Positions 1 to 11,100 of a stretch of 64,000 nt of DNA are shown here, one piece after another. The DNA comes from Doryteuthis pealeii (taxonomy: Eukaryota > Mollusca > Cephalopoda > Myopsida > Loliginidae). Each line of letters starts with the position of its first letter. Position 1 is the stretch's first letter. The stretch spans positions 99,734,712 through 99,798,711 of the forward strand of contig CM042141.1 of the NCBI GenBank assembly GCA_023376005.1. Reading direction: 5' to 3'. A program made the position numbers and the translations under genes. Under the pieces are notes generated by a model, which did no database searches, was not told where the DNA came from, and was given only the letters and a program-made list of their open reading frames with translations.

Positions 1-316
1 CCCATCGATTATTATGTATGTGGCGCTGTTGAGAAAGACAGCAATCGCCGTGTCAGTACTACAAAAGGCCATTTAATCGACAGAATTAAGGTAGTTTTTG
101 AGACCCTTCACAGGGAAACTGTAACATCATGTTGCTCCAGGTTCTGGAGCAGGATTGAGACTGTGATCGACGCTAATGGCGGTTATTTCGAGTGAAACCT
201 GTTGACAGTAGTGTAATTTTCGTGCCTGTTGAATTTCTTTACAATCCATGACATTTTGGAGTTAACAAGCACTTGTCCTTTTTCCATATGAAACTGTCAA
301 ATTTATCCCCAACACC

Positions 317-322
<6 letters not shown>
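1..322 (+). mobile_element. Tc1/mariner (DD37D-type) element, 3' part
   Basis: Positions 1-195 are open and encode the transposase C-terminus: DYYVCGAVEKDSNRR with the third catalytic Asp region, then a helix rich in R/K, stopping at TGA 193-195. The 3' flank ends in ACACCCTGTATA at about 311-322, the family's terminal repeat. The rest lies outside the window. The same family recurs at 1530-2230, 16799-17600 and 23010-23950. Confidence 0.8.

Positions 323-406
<84 letters not shown>
321..406. repeat. (AT)n(GT)n microsatellite
   Basis: About 45 bp of AT repeats followed by about 40 bp of GT repeats, starting directly at the mariner end. The AT tract may derive from the TA target. Confidence 0.97.
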
Positions 407-408
<2 letters not shown>

Positions 409-506
409 AACCAGTTCTGCCCTAATGGTATTGACCACTTTTTGTATTCTTTTTAAAACAAGTTCTCAACTTATTGTTAATGGAAGCAGCTTGTTTTTGA
501 TAATTC

Positions 507-510
<4 letters not shown>

Positions 511-568
<58 letters not shown>
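511..568. repeat. (AT)n microsatellite
   Basis: 58 bp of uninterrupted AT dinucleotides. Confidence 0.97.
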
Positions 569-572
<4 letters not shown>

Positions 573-803
573 CCTATGGCGTAGTGACTAACGTGCTGGA
601 CTGTGAATTCGAAATCCAGTCTCACTTTTACGTTCACTTTGGGACTAATACCTCTGGGAAAGGTATGAACATCTTTATCCTCGCAGCTATGGACTAGATA
701 ATACCACTACTGTTCTTGTACACGAATAACTTTGGCATTGAATAATCCACGAGGGTTGATATGGCATTAAACAAAGAAATTAACACACACACACACACAC
801 ACA
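573..803 (+). mobile_element. tRNA-derived SINE, family B
   Basis: The head GGCGTAGTGACTAACGTGC resembles a polymerase III A box and TTCGAAATCC a B box. The tail reads GGTTGATATGGCATTAAAC and ends in an (AC)n run at 783-803. Related copies are at 14855-15062 (+) and 24262-24532 (-). Confidence 0.72.
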
Positions 804-822
804 TAGAGGGTGCGGTGGGTAA

Positions 823-1492
823 ATTTGCTCGTATATTCCTACCATAAAATAAACTGAACCCTCATTTTATGTCCGTGTTTTTGCAATAAATGTTTTATTT
901 TTCTTGCTCCCGTTATCTTACAATACTAAATATATTTTATTCATTTTAATATTCAGTTCAATGTGTATATTCTAAAAGTTTTTATTTTGTGAGAATAGTT
1001 AGTTTTAAAGTGGGGGTTCGTTTTTACACTTCAACCTTTTACTCGTAAATTCCTACCATAAAATGCCCAAGCCTAATTTTATGGTAGGAATTTACAAGTA
1101 AAAAGTTGAAGATTACCTTTTGTTGTTGTTATTTTTTTTCTTTTTGGCTTTAGTACTCTAAAATAAAAACGTCAGATTTTAATCATCGTCGACGAAAAAA
1201 CAAAATTACGGTCATAAAAGGAGGATCCAATTTATTCCTAAATTGTTAAACGAACCTTTAAAACTAACATTTAAAGATAAAAACTTTTAGAATATACACA
1301 TTGAAGTGAATATTAAAATAAATAAAATATATTTAGTATATTACACATACACACAATGCTTCAAAGATACTATAAAGAAACAAACTATATTTAGTATTGT
1401 AAAATAACGGGTGCAAGAAAAATAAAACATTTTTACGGACATAAAATGGGGGTTCGGTTTATTTTATGGTAGGAATATACGAGCAAATTGTT
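823..1492. mobile_element. Long foldback element
   Basis: Outer arms (CTCGTATATTCCTACCATAA and its reverse near 1463-1485) and internal blocks are inverted copies. They converge on a hairpin at about 1043-1110 whose two halves are CTTTTACTCGTAAATTCC and its complement. A shorter relative is at 31769-32035. No coding capacity is seen. Confidence 0.85.
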
Positions 1493-1529
1493 CTTTTTTT
1501 TACCGTGAACTTACAGAACAACTGTTGAC

Positions 1530-2230
1530 TTGCCCACAATATAAACACCCAGTCGACATCGTAGTGTTTGGGGTGGTCACTCAAGACCAACTAGAAATAC
1601 TCTATATCGGTGGCCTCGGGTCACTAGTAATGGCGACGTTATGCTTCCATTCATCTCCCCACCTGACTTCAGACTCAATACGGAGGCCAACATCAGCAGC
1701 CAAGGAGGGTGGCTGCTGGAAGACACAACATCTGGCAACAGGACACAAGCAGTGGTAGTTGTGAGAAAATTTCTGTGGCCACATCATCATCCCTAACATA
1801 TGGCCGCCTAACTCTTTAGATTGCAAACCTCATTATCATGTATGTGGCGCAATTGAGCGAGAGATCAACAAAACTTCATGAACTGAAGGCAACGATAACG
1901 GCAGTATTTACCAATCTAAACAAGGAGATCGTTGAAAAGTCTTGCAGGGTATTCTGTTGTCGTCTGGAGGTCAAGGTTGAAACCAATTGCAATTTCCTTG
2001 AATAAATCTAAACTATAGTATTCTAAGATATTTTCATGGACTTTTGGTAAATATATCTGATAAATTGAGATGTCAGTGCTATTTTCGTTTTTGCGTAATT
2101 TAGGCAACAATTTACCCATCGCACCTTGTATATAGAAAATTGGATCTTTATAATAGACATAATTAAATGATATCTTCTTACTCGGGTACTTCTTTCTCAC
2201 TCCACAGTTTTTAAAAATAGTACAGGGTGA
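1530..2230 (+). mobile_element. DD37D-type transposase relic
   Basis: Encodes decayed pieces KHPVDIVVFG, VTSNGDVMLPFISPP and, near 1838-1990, HVCGAIER and ELKATITAVFTNLNKE. These are in the order of the transposase core and C-terminus but in several frames. ACAGGGTGA near 2222 is like the family terminus. Stop codons make it inactive. Confidence 0.7.
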
Positions 2231-2340
2231 CTACCATATTTTAAACTGTTACCTGTGTGGTGCAAATAAATGAATGCAAGTGGAAATGCTAGTTCTATAT
2301 ATCTAATGTTTTACCATTGTTTTTTCAGATACGATAATTT

Positions 2341-2600
2341 ACGATCATGGTCTGAACCGGAGCAGCTTGTATATAGAGTGTGTGTAGTATATTAAGAAAA
2401 TTGAAAAAACACAGGTTTGAATAAGTTGAGTGGTAAGTTTATTGGCCGACACTTCAGTGTTTCGATCTATTAATTAGATCATCTTCATTTGTTGGTATAA
2501 GGAAGGTGATAAAAAATGTTTTTATCGCAGAATAACGAGAAAAGCAAGCGATTGTCCTTGTTTATCAATCTGTTAAAAATTTGAAATCTGAAGAAAGGAT
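2341..2600 (-). mobile_element. Retroelement 3' end, family I
   Basis: Reverse complement of the segment at about 19860-20085, with the shared block GATCTAATTAATAGATCGAA. The opposite copy is preceded by a partial ORF. The Penelope-like assignment rests on the CTGAAGA-stem-GAAA motif and is tentative. Confidence 0.55.
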
Positions 2601-2644
2601 GCTGAAAAGTGGACGGTTTAAAATGTGACATCAAATATTCTCTT

Positions 2645-3300
2645 TTACAGTGTGACTATGAGAGTGTGTGAGTGTGTGTATCGAAAAAAAGGCAGTGCAT
2701 TTTTAGGTGTTTGTGTGTGTGGTTGCGCGTGTGTGTATAAATCTTTTGCGATAAAGGACATCGAAACAAACCTCATGGTTGTGTGTGTGTGTGTGTGTGC
2801 GAGCGTAAATGTATGTTCATTAAGAAAAAATGTTTTTTTCAAGTAAGTGGCGAGAAAATATTCTTTTAACATTTGAGTTGCTGTGTGCGTTTATTATGTA
2901 AGGGGATAGGGAGATAAATATCTACGCGTGTCGAATGTACACTTTTTTAAATAAGTGAGAAGAAAAAAGAGTGTGTGTGGGGGATAAAAAATTTATAGTA
3001 AGAGTTGTGTAGTTAAAGTTTTTAATTACTGTTGTTTTATTATTGTAACTGATTATATGATGATTTTTAAGTCAACCAATTATCGTTTTTCTACAGTATC
3101 TTAGAATTATTTTCCCCAAATCTAGCCTCACCATTTTTTGTAGTCTAGAGCCGCTAGATTTATACACACACGCGCAACCACACACGCAAAACATCTAAAA
3201 ATGCACAATGCCTTTTTAAAATAGAGTGTGTGTATATAGAGTATATATATATTTGGGAAAATAATTCTAAGATACTGTAGAAAAACGATAATTGGTTGAC
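2645..3300. repeat. GT-rich DNA with two inverted repeats
   Basis: 2685-2745 (with GTTGCGCGTGTGTGTATAAA) is inverted at about 3157-3225. Separately, 3071-3118 (GTCAACCAATTATCGTTTTT) is a 47-bp near-perfect inverted copy of 3253-3300. Short ORFs here are translations of GT/AC repeats. Confidence 0.75.
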
Positions 3301-3316
3301 TATTGTTTCCTTGTAC

Positions 3317-3690
3317 AGAACACATATGAGAACAATTCACGACAAAGTAATAACAAGGATATTTTATTGCCTGAGCAAAATTAACAGAAGAGAATACAAA
3401 CATGGCATTAGATACAAGGAAGAGCTTATACATAGTTGTATGAGCGAAATGTCCAAATAGGAAAAAAAAAGAAAGTGTTGAATCCTTGATATGTAGTTGG
3501 TAGAAAAGGAAAGTGTAAAGACTTTCATGTTAAGCATGTTATACTGTGCCATTAGACACGAGGTTGCTTAGGGCTCAAAATCCCCCTGTCCCAGGACAGG
3601 ATCGCAAAACTATTGCATTATTACTTCTCTCAAATTTGCCGCTTCTCTTTTTATAATGCTACCGATCACGTCCCCCTAGTAGTTATTTCT
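3317..3690 (+). mobile_element. LTR-like repeat, family F
   Basis: Shares the block ATTTTATTGCCTGAGCAAAA and a downstream GACACGAGGTTGCT...CTGTCC block with copies at 18858-19010/19545-19650 and 35175-35745. It has no ORF. It may be a solo LTR, but its ends were not fixed. Confidence 0.55.
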
Positions 3691-3699
3691 AGACACGGG

Positions 3700-4085
3700 A
3701 CGTAATTACCTTTAGTTTCCCCAAGCTCGACACAGAAGAACCGTTTAACAGGTTTGAATTCAGAGTTTTCCTTCTCCTAAACTGGTTTCCTAACCACGGT
3801 TCAAGGACACAGTCTGCCAAACTATTTACCCATAGCTGGCGGGAGAATAATTGGATGCACGCCTTTCTCAAGTTGTCGGCATAACGGAGAAAAGTTATTG
3901 GATACATGGCGTAGTGGGTATAGGCGTTGGGTTAATACAGTTCGAAGTGACAATTATCTCTAGGCTGCAGGTTCAATCCTAGTCAAAGGCGACAGTAACA
4001 TAGAATAATTAACACAGCTTAACACTTGTACCCAGTCATGGTTAACGGAATGAGAACAGTCTACCTCCGTGGATTGAATAACGGG
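3700..4085. mobile_element. SINE fragments (family C, minus; another tRNA-like, plus)
   Basis: 3715-3905 matches the body of SINE family C on the minus strand (TTTGAATTCAGAGTTTTCCT is shared with 55420). 3905-4085 has its own A box-like TGGCGTAGTGGGTATAGGCG and B box-like GGTTCAATCC on the plus strand. Confidence 0.6.
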
Positions 4086-4515
4086 GTTGGTTCGAAGTTC
4101 CATGAAGGCTCCCGATTACGACAAGAAGGTTCCTGAGTTCGAAGAGAAGGTTCCCAAGTTCGAGGAGGGGGTTCTCGAATTCGAGAAGATTTCCGAGAAG
4201 AAATATGTGGGAATTAAAATAAAAATTAAAATAAAAAAGATTAAAAAAATAACAAACTCCCATGAGCCTTCACCGGAAGAACACTCCGCGCATGTGCGGG
4301 AAAAGGACCCACTTCCGACCCAAAAGAGACTCTCTCGGCCATTTAGACTTAGGCCTTGTCTGGGACAAGACACCACTACTGGCCAGGGAGAAATTTCCTT
4401 GCCACAAGGTGGCTATGAACCGTGAATAAAGCCTAAATCATAAACCGCCTTCTGTCTTGGTCTCTTTCTTTTCGTTCCTTGAATTCCTTTCTTTTCAGCG
4501 CGACCACCAAATAAA
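4085..4515 (+). mobile_element. Retroelement terminal region with short tandem repeats and AATAAA
   Basis: 4115-4200 holds imperfect tandem units of about 24 bp (GAAGGTTCC-GAGTTCGA type), also seen at 10660-10745. 4365-4515 (ACAAGACACCACTACTGGCC ... GTGAATAAAGCC ... GCGCGACCACCAA) is matched in reverse at 6230-6420, suggesting an LTR with a polyadenylation signal. Confidence 0.55.
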
Positions 4516-4554
4516 ATGGGGTTCAAAGCAAAAATCCAAGAACACGCACCGGGA

Positions 4555-4740
4555 ATATACAGCCGCTTTTAACACGCTTAAAACACCAAACCTCTTGTAA
4601 CCCCATAAATACCTGAAGAAGACCTGGGGGCACATCGGCCGAAAAGTTGTGTAGATAACAATAAAGATGAGGACAATAGTCCGAATAATCCAAATAATCC
4701 AAATTATCAAGACTCATCTCAAAAATTCAGAGAAATAGGA
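4555..4740 (+). mobile_element. Penelope-like terminal repeat fragment
   Basis: Contains CCTGAAGAAG-stem-CGGCCGAAA followed by ATAAAGATGAGGACAATAGT. The same module occurs at 10553-10660 (-), 10806-10900 (+) and, decayed, 52190-52290. Assignment to Penelope-like elements is by resemblance. Confidence 0.5.
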
Positions 4741-5064
4741 GAAAAGTTAATTAGAATATCTTACTCCTTAAATAAAAATAATAATGGACTACCGTTACAA
4801 CAAGAGCCCAACCGGTTAATGGATCGTCTAGTCTGTTTTAAAACCAAGATGTCTCATGAATTTGTTTATTCATTCAAAAAATGGTACGTATGAAGAAAAG
4901 GCTTTTTTTATGACTTTGGTTGACGAAAGAACGACACAGAAATCTAATTGGCTAAAACCTCGAATGGATGGACACACCTTTTTTTATTAAAGGGCCAATC
5001 AAAATCCAAGATTATTGTGTTAATCAAAAGTCATAAGAAGTAATTGTCTTGCGGTATTTGTCAG
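4741..5064. other. Unremarkable intron sequence
   Basis: AT-rich DNA with no repeat match or ORF, leading into the exon at 5065. Confidence 0.6.
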
Positions 5065-5147
5065 ATTAAAGATGAGCATCTTAGAGCTGTCACGATAAAA
5101 ATGAATAGCGTCTCTACAGTGTCATGGTTTTCTTTTGACCTTAAAAG
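5065..5147 (+). CDS. GNPTAB: Probable GNPTAB spacer exon
   Basis: An open exon of 27 codons plus two bases between TTTGTCAG and GTAAGT. It encodes [20 protein letters not shown] then WFSFDLK. It aligns with the segment after the Notch-like repeats (IANKWKTIHLIMHSGMN in the human protein). Its phase-2 end joins the exon at 24096 to give a conserved N-S-K-D-F stretch. Homology is modest and a 19-kb intron would follow. Confidence 0.6.
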
Positions 5148-8100
5148 GTAAGTTTTTTTTTCATCTATCTAATTCTAGATTAATACAATTTCAATTACAA
5201 AGACGAATAGGAATGTTTCTTTCTTTCTCATTTGAAATATTTTGTATATTATAGATATTATATATTCATTACACATAAACTTTAACAACTAATTAAATTC
5301 TATGAAAAATGAATATTCACTAGTAAATAAGTCATATATATATACAAGGACATATTTTTTTTAAATATGCTATTTAAGTGCTACTTTATTCAATGTAAAC
5401 CTTCCTTCCTTTCTTACTTCTTTCCTTTCTTTCTTTATTTTATCTTATTCTTTTAACAATTTTTGCCCTTCACTTTTTATACTGCAACAACAAATGCACA
5501 AAACTAAAATTTAAAAAGATCATATTGATTTAAATCAGTGGTTCTCAACCTCTTTTTTTCTTTTTTTACCTATGGACCCCTTTGATACTTATTTTACTTT
5601 GTCGGGCCCCCACAGTCATTCAATGTATTTTTATAATTAGATATTATAAGGAATTGTATAATAATAATAATATCTTTTCAGCTAGTATATTAGATCTGAG
5701 ACCTGTCAGTTTTTCCTTATAAATATTCATTTTAAATCCACAGAATATTTAATATCATTCCACAGATTATCCAACTTTGCCTTGAAGGAGTTTAGAGATG
5801 GGGCATTCACTAGTTTTAGTTTATTCCATGTATTCACCACTCTGTAGCTAAAATAATTTTGTCTTGCGTTTGCTTTACAAGATTTTTTAAGGAGTTTTAA
5901 TTTATGTCCCCGTGTATATAGAAAATCTTTAAAACATTTTGTGTATCATGGTTGGTTGTTTGTTTTGTTTTACGGCATATCAACCCTTTTCGGGTCATTT
6001 AATGCCAGATCAAGTCATTTTGATAAACAAAGGACTTATGTTGCTTACAGTAACTGCTGTTGATTAAATGGTCAGCCAAATTAAGTATTGAACAGGCTGA
6101 CCACTACTTAAATTCGGTGATCTAGCGGGAACCAATGTTTTCAGCATGACTTGACCGTAATTTGTGTATTATAGAAGTTGAAGGGTGGCAATTGGTTTAA
6201 TCTTTTAGGTTTAAAGGTAGCTGTAGTTATTCTTGGTGCGTGTTCCTATGGCTTGCTTTTAACCCCATCTTCTTTGGTGGTCGCGCCAAAAAAGGAATTC
6301 AAGGGAAGAAAAAAGGAAAAGACAGAGACAAAAGGTAGTTTTATGATTTGGGCTTTATTCTCGGGTCATAGCCACCACGTGGTAAGGAAATTCCTTCCTG
6401 ATCAGTAGTTATGTCTCGTCCCAAAAAGTATAACTAATTTATTACACATAAACTTTTACAAAAAAAATCTAAATTCGTTGAAAAATGAAAACTCATCAGT
6501 AAAATAAGTTAATAATTTAGTAAAATATACAACAGGGCTTTTGCAGAAATAAGGCGTTTTTTTTTTTTTTTTTTTTTTTGGGGGGGGGGGCAACAAAATT
6601 TCATAAAACTCTGATGACAATATTTTTTGTCATGGTATAATAAAGAATTCTGCCATTGGAGTTTTATGAAATTTATATTCTTCCTTGCTGTGATAGATTT
6701 TTTTTCTTTTTTGTATTTCTTTCTTTATTGTATTTTATAAAAAATAAAACCATGTAAAAATGTGGTACAAATTGGGGGGGGGGGGGGCAGCGCCCCGTAA
6801 GCCCCCAAATGCTATGGCCCTGTACAATGTAATATTTATTTAAAAAAAAACATACTATTTTAATGCTACTTTATTTAATGTAAAATGTAAAATGGATGAT
6901 GCTCTGCAAGTTTTGCAATATTTGACTCCAATGATAATTGAACATCATACCTTTGTATAATGTTGAGTCAGTTCCGAGCTTTTGATCATAAGTTTGAAGG
7001 ATGGGTACAAATGCAGAATGGCGCGCAAGAGATAATATCATTAGAATCGAATTTTACGTATAAATACCATTAAATTACGGAAACTCCCGAAGTAACCTAA
7101 CCCTAACTCTAACACAAACCTTAACACTGACCCTAACACCAATACTAACCCTAACATTAAAACTAACCCTTGCGCGCTATTCTGCATTAGTGCCGAAGGA
7201 GGGATAAAATCAGATTCAACAAGATATGATGAAAGAAAAGCACTAACATAAAACTGGAATTTCTCTCTGAATAGTGAATATTTTTTTAGCAGTGTTAATA
7301 CTTTTCCAAACTTTATTCTTCCCATCTTTAAATCCTGCTTGAAATATTTCATCAATTCAACAAGAGAAAGAAACCTAATTATTTCATGCAATAAATATGG
7401 CTAAAGTAAAATTCGGTTGGTTATTTCCTATAACTCCAACATAAACAAAGGGGAACCACTCTTGATTGATAAATCATTTATTTATTGATCTACTAGGAAA
7501 AAAGAAGACGGGGTTAGGGTTAAGGTTAGGGTTAGTTTAATGGGAAAATAAATAATTTATCAGTCAAGAGTGGTTCCCCTTTGTTTATGTTGGAGTTATA
7601 GGAAATAACCATTCGGTTTATCTCAGTCGGTAGAGCATCTGCCTAGGAATCGCAAGGTTCCATGCTCGATACCGGTCCTGGATAATCTGATATGTGCGGT
7701 AAAGCATCTGGGAACTGACGTTAGGTATGGCGCTCTGCCTCAGAAAAAAATCTCTCTGGTCTAGTTTACGCGAAAAGGTGATAGACTCTCTCGCTGTTCG
7801 GCTGATACCGACTATAGACCACTCCATCGACTTTACTTATTACTAAAATACTATGTTGCCTCACAATTTATTTATTTGTTTGCGTGGACCCCCAAAATCT
7901 TATATGGCCCCCGGTTGAGAACCACTGATTTAAATGAAATAATCGATATAAATTCAGAATGTTGCATGGGTATTGGGGCTATGTGAAATGCAATCAGCCT
8001 CGTCCAGGATTTGAACTCGTCTCGCCGTGTCCATTTCCTACGGCGATAACCATTACACCATGCGCCTCCAACAATAAAGATATCTTTCTTGCCTCTTCCT

Positions 8101-11100
8101 TTCATCTGCAACTTCTCGATTTCTTTAAATCCCACTAAGCTAGGGGGTGGGCAATCCTTTTCATTTGCGGGCCACATTGGAACTTTTGGAAAATCTCACA
8201 TTTACAAGAGGGTACAGAATCCGTAATATGTACTACACTACATGCCAAGAGAGATTTACAGTAAAACATACACTGCTATGAGTGTGTAGACTTTGATCTA
8301 TCCACAATGCATGCCCATGCAGATGCACACCTATAGATTTATACAAGGATTCTTTCAAGTCCCCGGAAGGCTCAAGTGCATCGGATTGTTCATTTACATA
8401 AATGGGTACTCACCAGATGCAGTTTAATGTCATAGCCTGGAACACCAGCCTTTTTTTTTTTTTTGGCAGTAGAGGATTCTTATCCCTCGACAGGGCGGGG
8501 GGCTGCGTATTTTAAACTTTGTGCGAAGAGTCGATTTGTAATATTTAGAATTAAGTGTAACTCTTCAATAAAAAGTTAAGGAAATAACTGGATTGTAGAT
8601 GTAACCATTACACTGGTATATCCTTCTTTTTTAAAAAAGTGAATTCATATAAAATAAATGTAAATTTGCATGGAATGTTCTTAATATGCATAAGTCGTCG
8701 TCGGGGCCGCCTAATGTCGGTATCAGCCATGCAGCGAGGGAGTCTATCCCCTTTTCAATAGCGCTAGACCAAGGAGATTATTTTAGCGTCTGAGGTGGAG
8801 CGCCACACCTACCATCAGTTTACCATTACTTTACCGCACAGATCCCTGTGCTACTCATACGCTGAGTTGGCGGGGACCGGTATTGAACTAGGAACCTTGT
8901 GGTTTCTAGCCGAACGCTCTACCGACTGAGCTAACCCGAATTTATATGGAATGTTCTTAATCTGCATGAACACCCGCAACTGTATATTATCTATATATCA
9001 ATACGTTTGTTCCTTAATCCTCCGACTGTTATCATCTTGCAACACTCTCTGGTTAAAAATGAGACCGTCTCAATCATCCAAGATGAAACGCAAAAGTGTA
9101 AATCCTTATTATCTGGTATTGCTTATCCGCCGAATTCTTATTCCTTATGAGAGTCGTCACCTCCGCTAAATAAGGGACCATTCCGTTTTCCTTATAAAGA
9201 AAGAAAGGATAGACCAACGAAATGCCACACAAAAAATATAATAAGAATGAAAGCAAGAAAGAAAGAGAGTAGGGGAAAGATAGAGAGAACGGATGAGGGT
9301 GCGGAAGCGATAGCGCTAATCTGTTTCAATCGAACATAATGAAAAGAAGGAAAGAAAAAAAGAGTGAGAGAGAGTTAAATCAAGATTATTATACTTTTTA
9401 TATATTGAAGTGGTATATCCACAGGTCTTGCTAGTCAATTATTAGAGTTTTTGATCAGATTTCATATGATCGAAAATCTGTCTATTATCAGAAAAATTAT
9501 AGTTGAATTATTTCTTCCTGGCAAAGGAGGGCGAATCGCCAATATACGATATTGGCACCGAAATTAAACTCCTTGACAAAAGTCACTTATCGCGGGGCCG
9601 TCAACCAGGCGTGTTGCGTTTTTCAAGCGCTCCCTTTACCTTCTTCACCCTCAGCACTTATTGTGTTGGGCAGTCAACCAACGGGACGTGATCTTCAAGC
9701 GCTCCCTTCACCTTCACCTTCCCCCTCACCAAGATAAGTCTGGCAGCAAACGCCACAAGTTTACAACCTTCTGTACCCTTTCAATATGTTTTTTTTATCT
9801 TCAATTGTAGTTCTCTTCTTCTTTCATCCGAAATTACTTGCTTACTACCGGGAAATTATAAGAGTCCTGAAATACCTCTTATTATAGCAGTCCATGACTT
9901 TCCTATACGTATATTGACATCGCTTTCTGTAGATGAGATATTACTACATAAGTATATGAACTGGTCTACCAATTGCCATCCAGTGTGAAGATGCTTCCAT
10001 CTTGTTTAAAACACATGAACTCCGTTTTATCTTTAACATAGAAGCCAATCCATCTCTCTGATAAGATAAAACGAGCATTCTTCATAGCTTTGGCCGTGTC
10101 AGTTCTACTGTATGACTGCACCACTTTGACTTTAACAAAACGCCTGGAGAAACAACTAGATGAGAACTACACAAAGATGCTGCGTACTGTCCTCAACAAA
10201 TCCTAGAAGCCTCATCCCACAAAAGAAGCTGTACGACAATTTACCTTCTATCACACAAACCTTCCAAGTAAGATGAACAATACATGCTGGATACTGCAGT
10301 ATGAAGCAAAGACGAACTCATAAGCGACGTTCTCAAATGGATACCTATACATGGACACACCAATGTAGGCCGACCAGCAAAAACTGATCAGCTCTGTGAG
10401 CCGGCTGATTTGTTGAAACACATTGAGAAAAAGCTAGATGTTGCGTGCTGTTCTGATCAAATCCTGGAAGCAGCACCCCACAAAAGAGTAGTTTCTCTTG
10501 GAATATTTTGCAATAGTTTTTTTCGTTCATCCAATAATATCCAATTGCCTTAAATATTAGTATTATCTGCATTATTCGGACTATTGTCCCCATCTTCATT
10601 GTTATTTGTACAACGTTTCGGCCGATATGCCCTCCGGCCTTCTTCAGGTATTTCTTCTCGGACTCGGGAACCTTCTCAGACTCGGGAACCTTCTTTTCGG
10701 ACTCGGGAACTTCTTTTCGAATTCGGAAACTTTCTTGTCGTAATCGGGAGCCATCACGGAACTTCGAACTTAACCCTTTATTTAGTCCACGGGGGTATCC
10801 TGTTCTCATGCCGAAACGTTGTACAAATAACAATGAAGATGAGGACAATAGTCCGAATAATGCAGATAATATTAATATTCAAGCCTCATCTCAAACATTC
10901 AGAGAAATGCCTTAAATAGACTTCGTTTCAAGGTTGAAATTCATTTCAATAATTTTTTCTTATATTCGCGCTCTCCCCTTTATCATCGCTCGTTTATTTA
11001 AATCAGAGTTTCTCAACTGGGGAGGGGGTATATCCACCCCTGGATATTTATTCTAGGTCCAGCAGACTTCGCTTCAAGATTGAAAGTCATTTCAATGATT

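Larger units (their letters stand above)
5536..7927. mobile_element. hAT element (2.4 kb) with 8-bp target duplication
   Basis: Ends are CAGTGGTTCTCAACC and its inverse GGTTGAGAACCACTG, flanked on both sides by ATTTAAAT (5528-5535, 7928-7935), the 8-bp duplication of hAT transposons. No transposase ORF is left. The interior holds a LINE fragment, an LTR-like piece, a foldback with telomere-like repeats and a SINE. Confidence 0.9.

Noticed and set aside
422..637. ORF rich in YIYIYI
   Set aside because: Translation of an (AT)n microsatellite.
4087..4425. 112-residue ORF rich in E, K and V
   Set aside because: It is the translation of short tandem units and AT-rich DNA in a retroelement terminus; the similar region at 10640-10745 does not keep the frame.
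7094..7170. Chromosome-fusion telomere scar
   Set aside because: The array is short and degenerate, and related blocks are inside foldback elements.
8697..8942. Possible tRNA gene
   Set aside because: The A and B boxes are there, but no complete cloverleaf, and the same 230-bp body occurs six times: a SINE.
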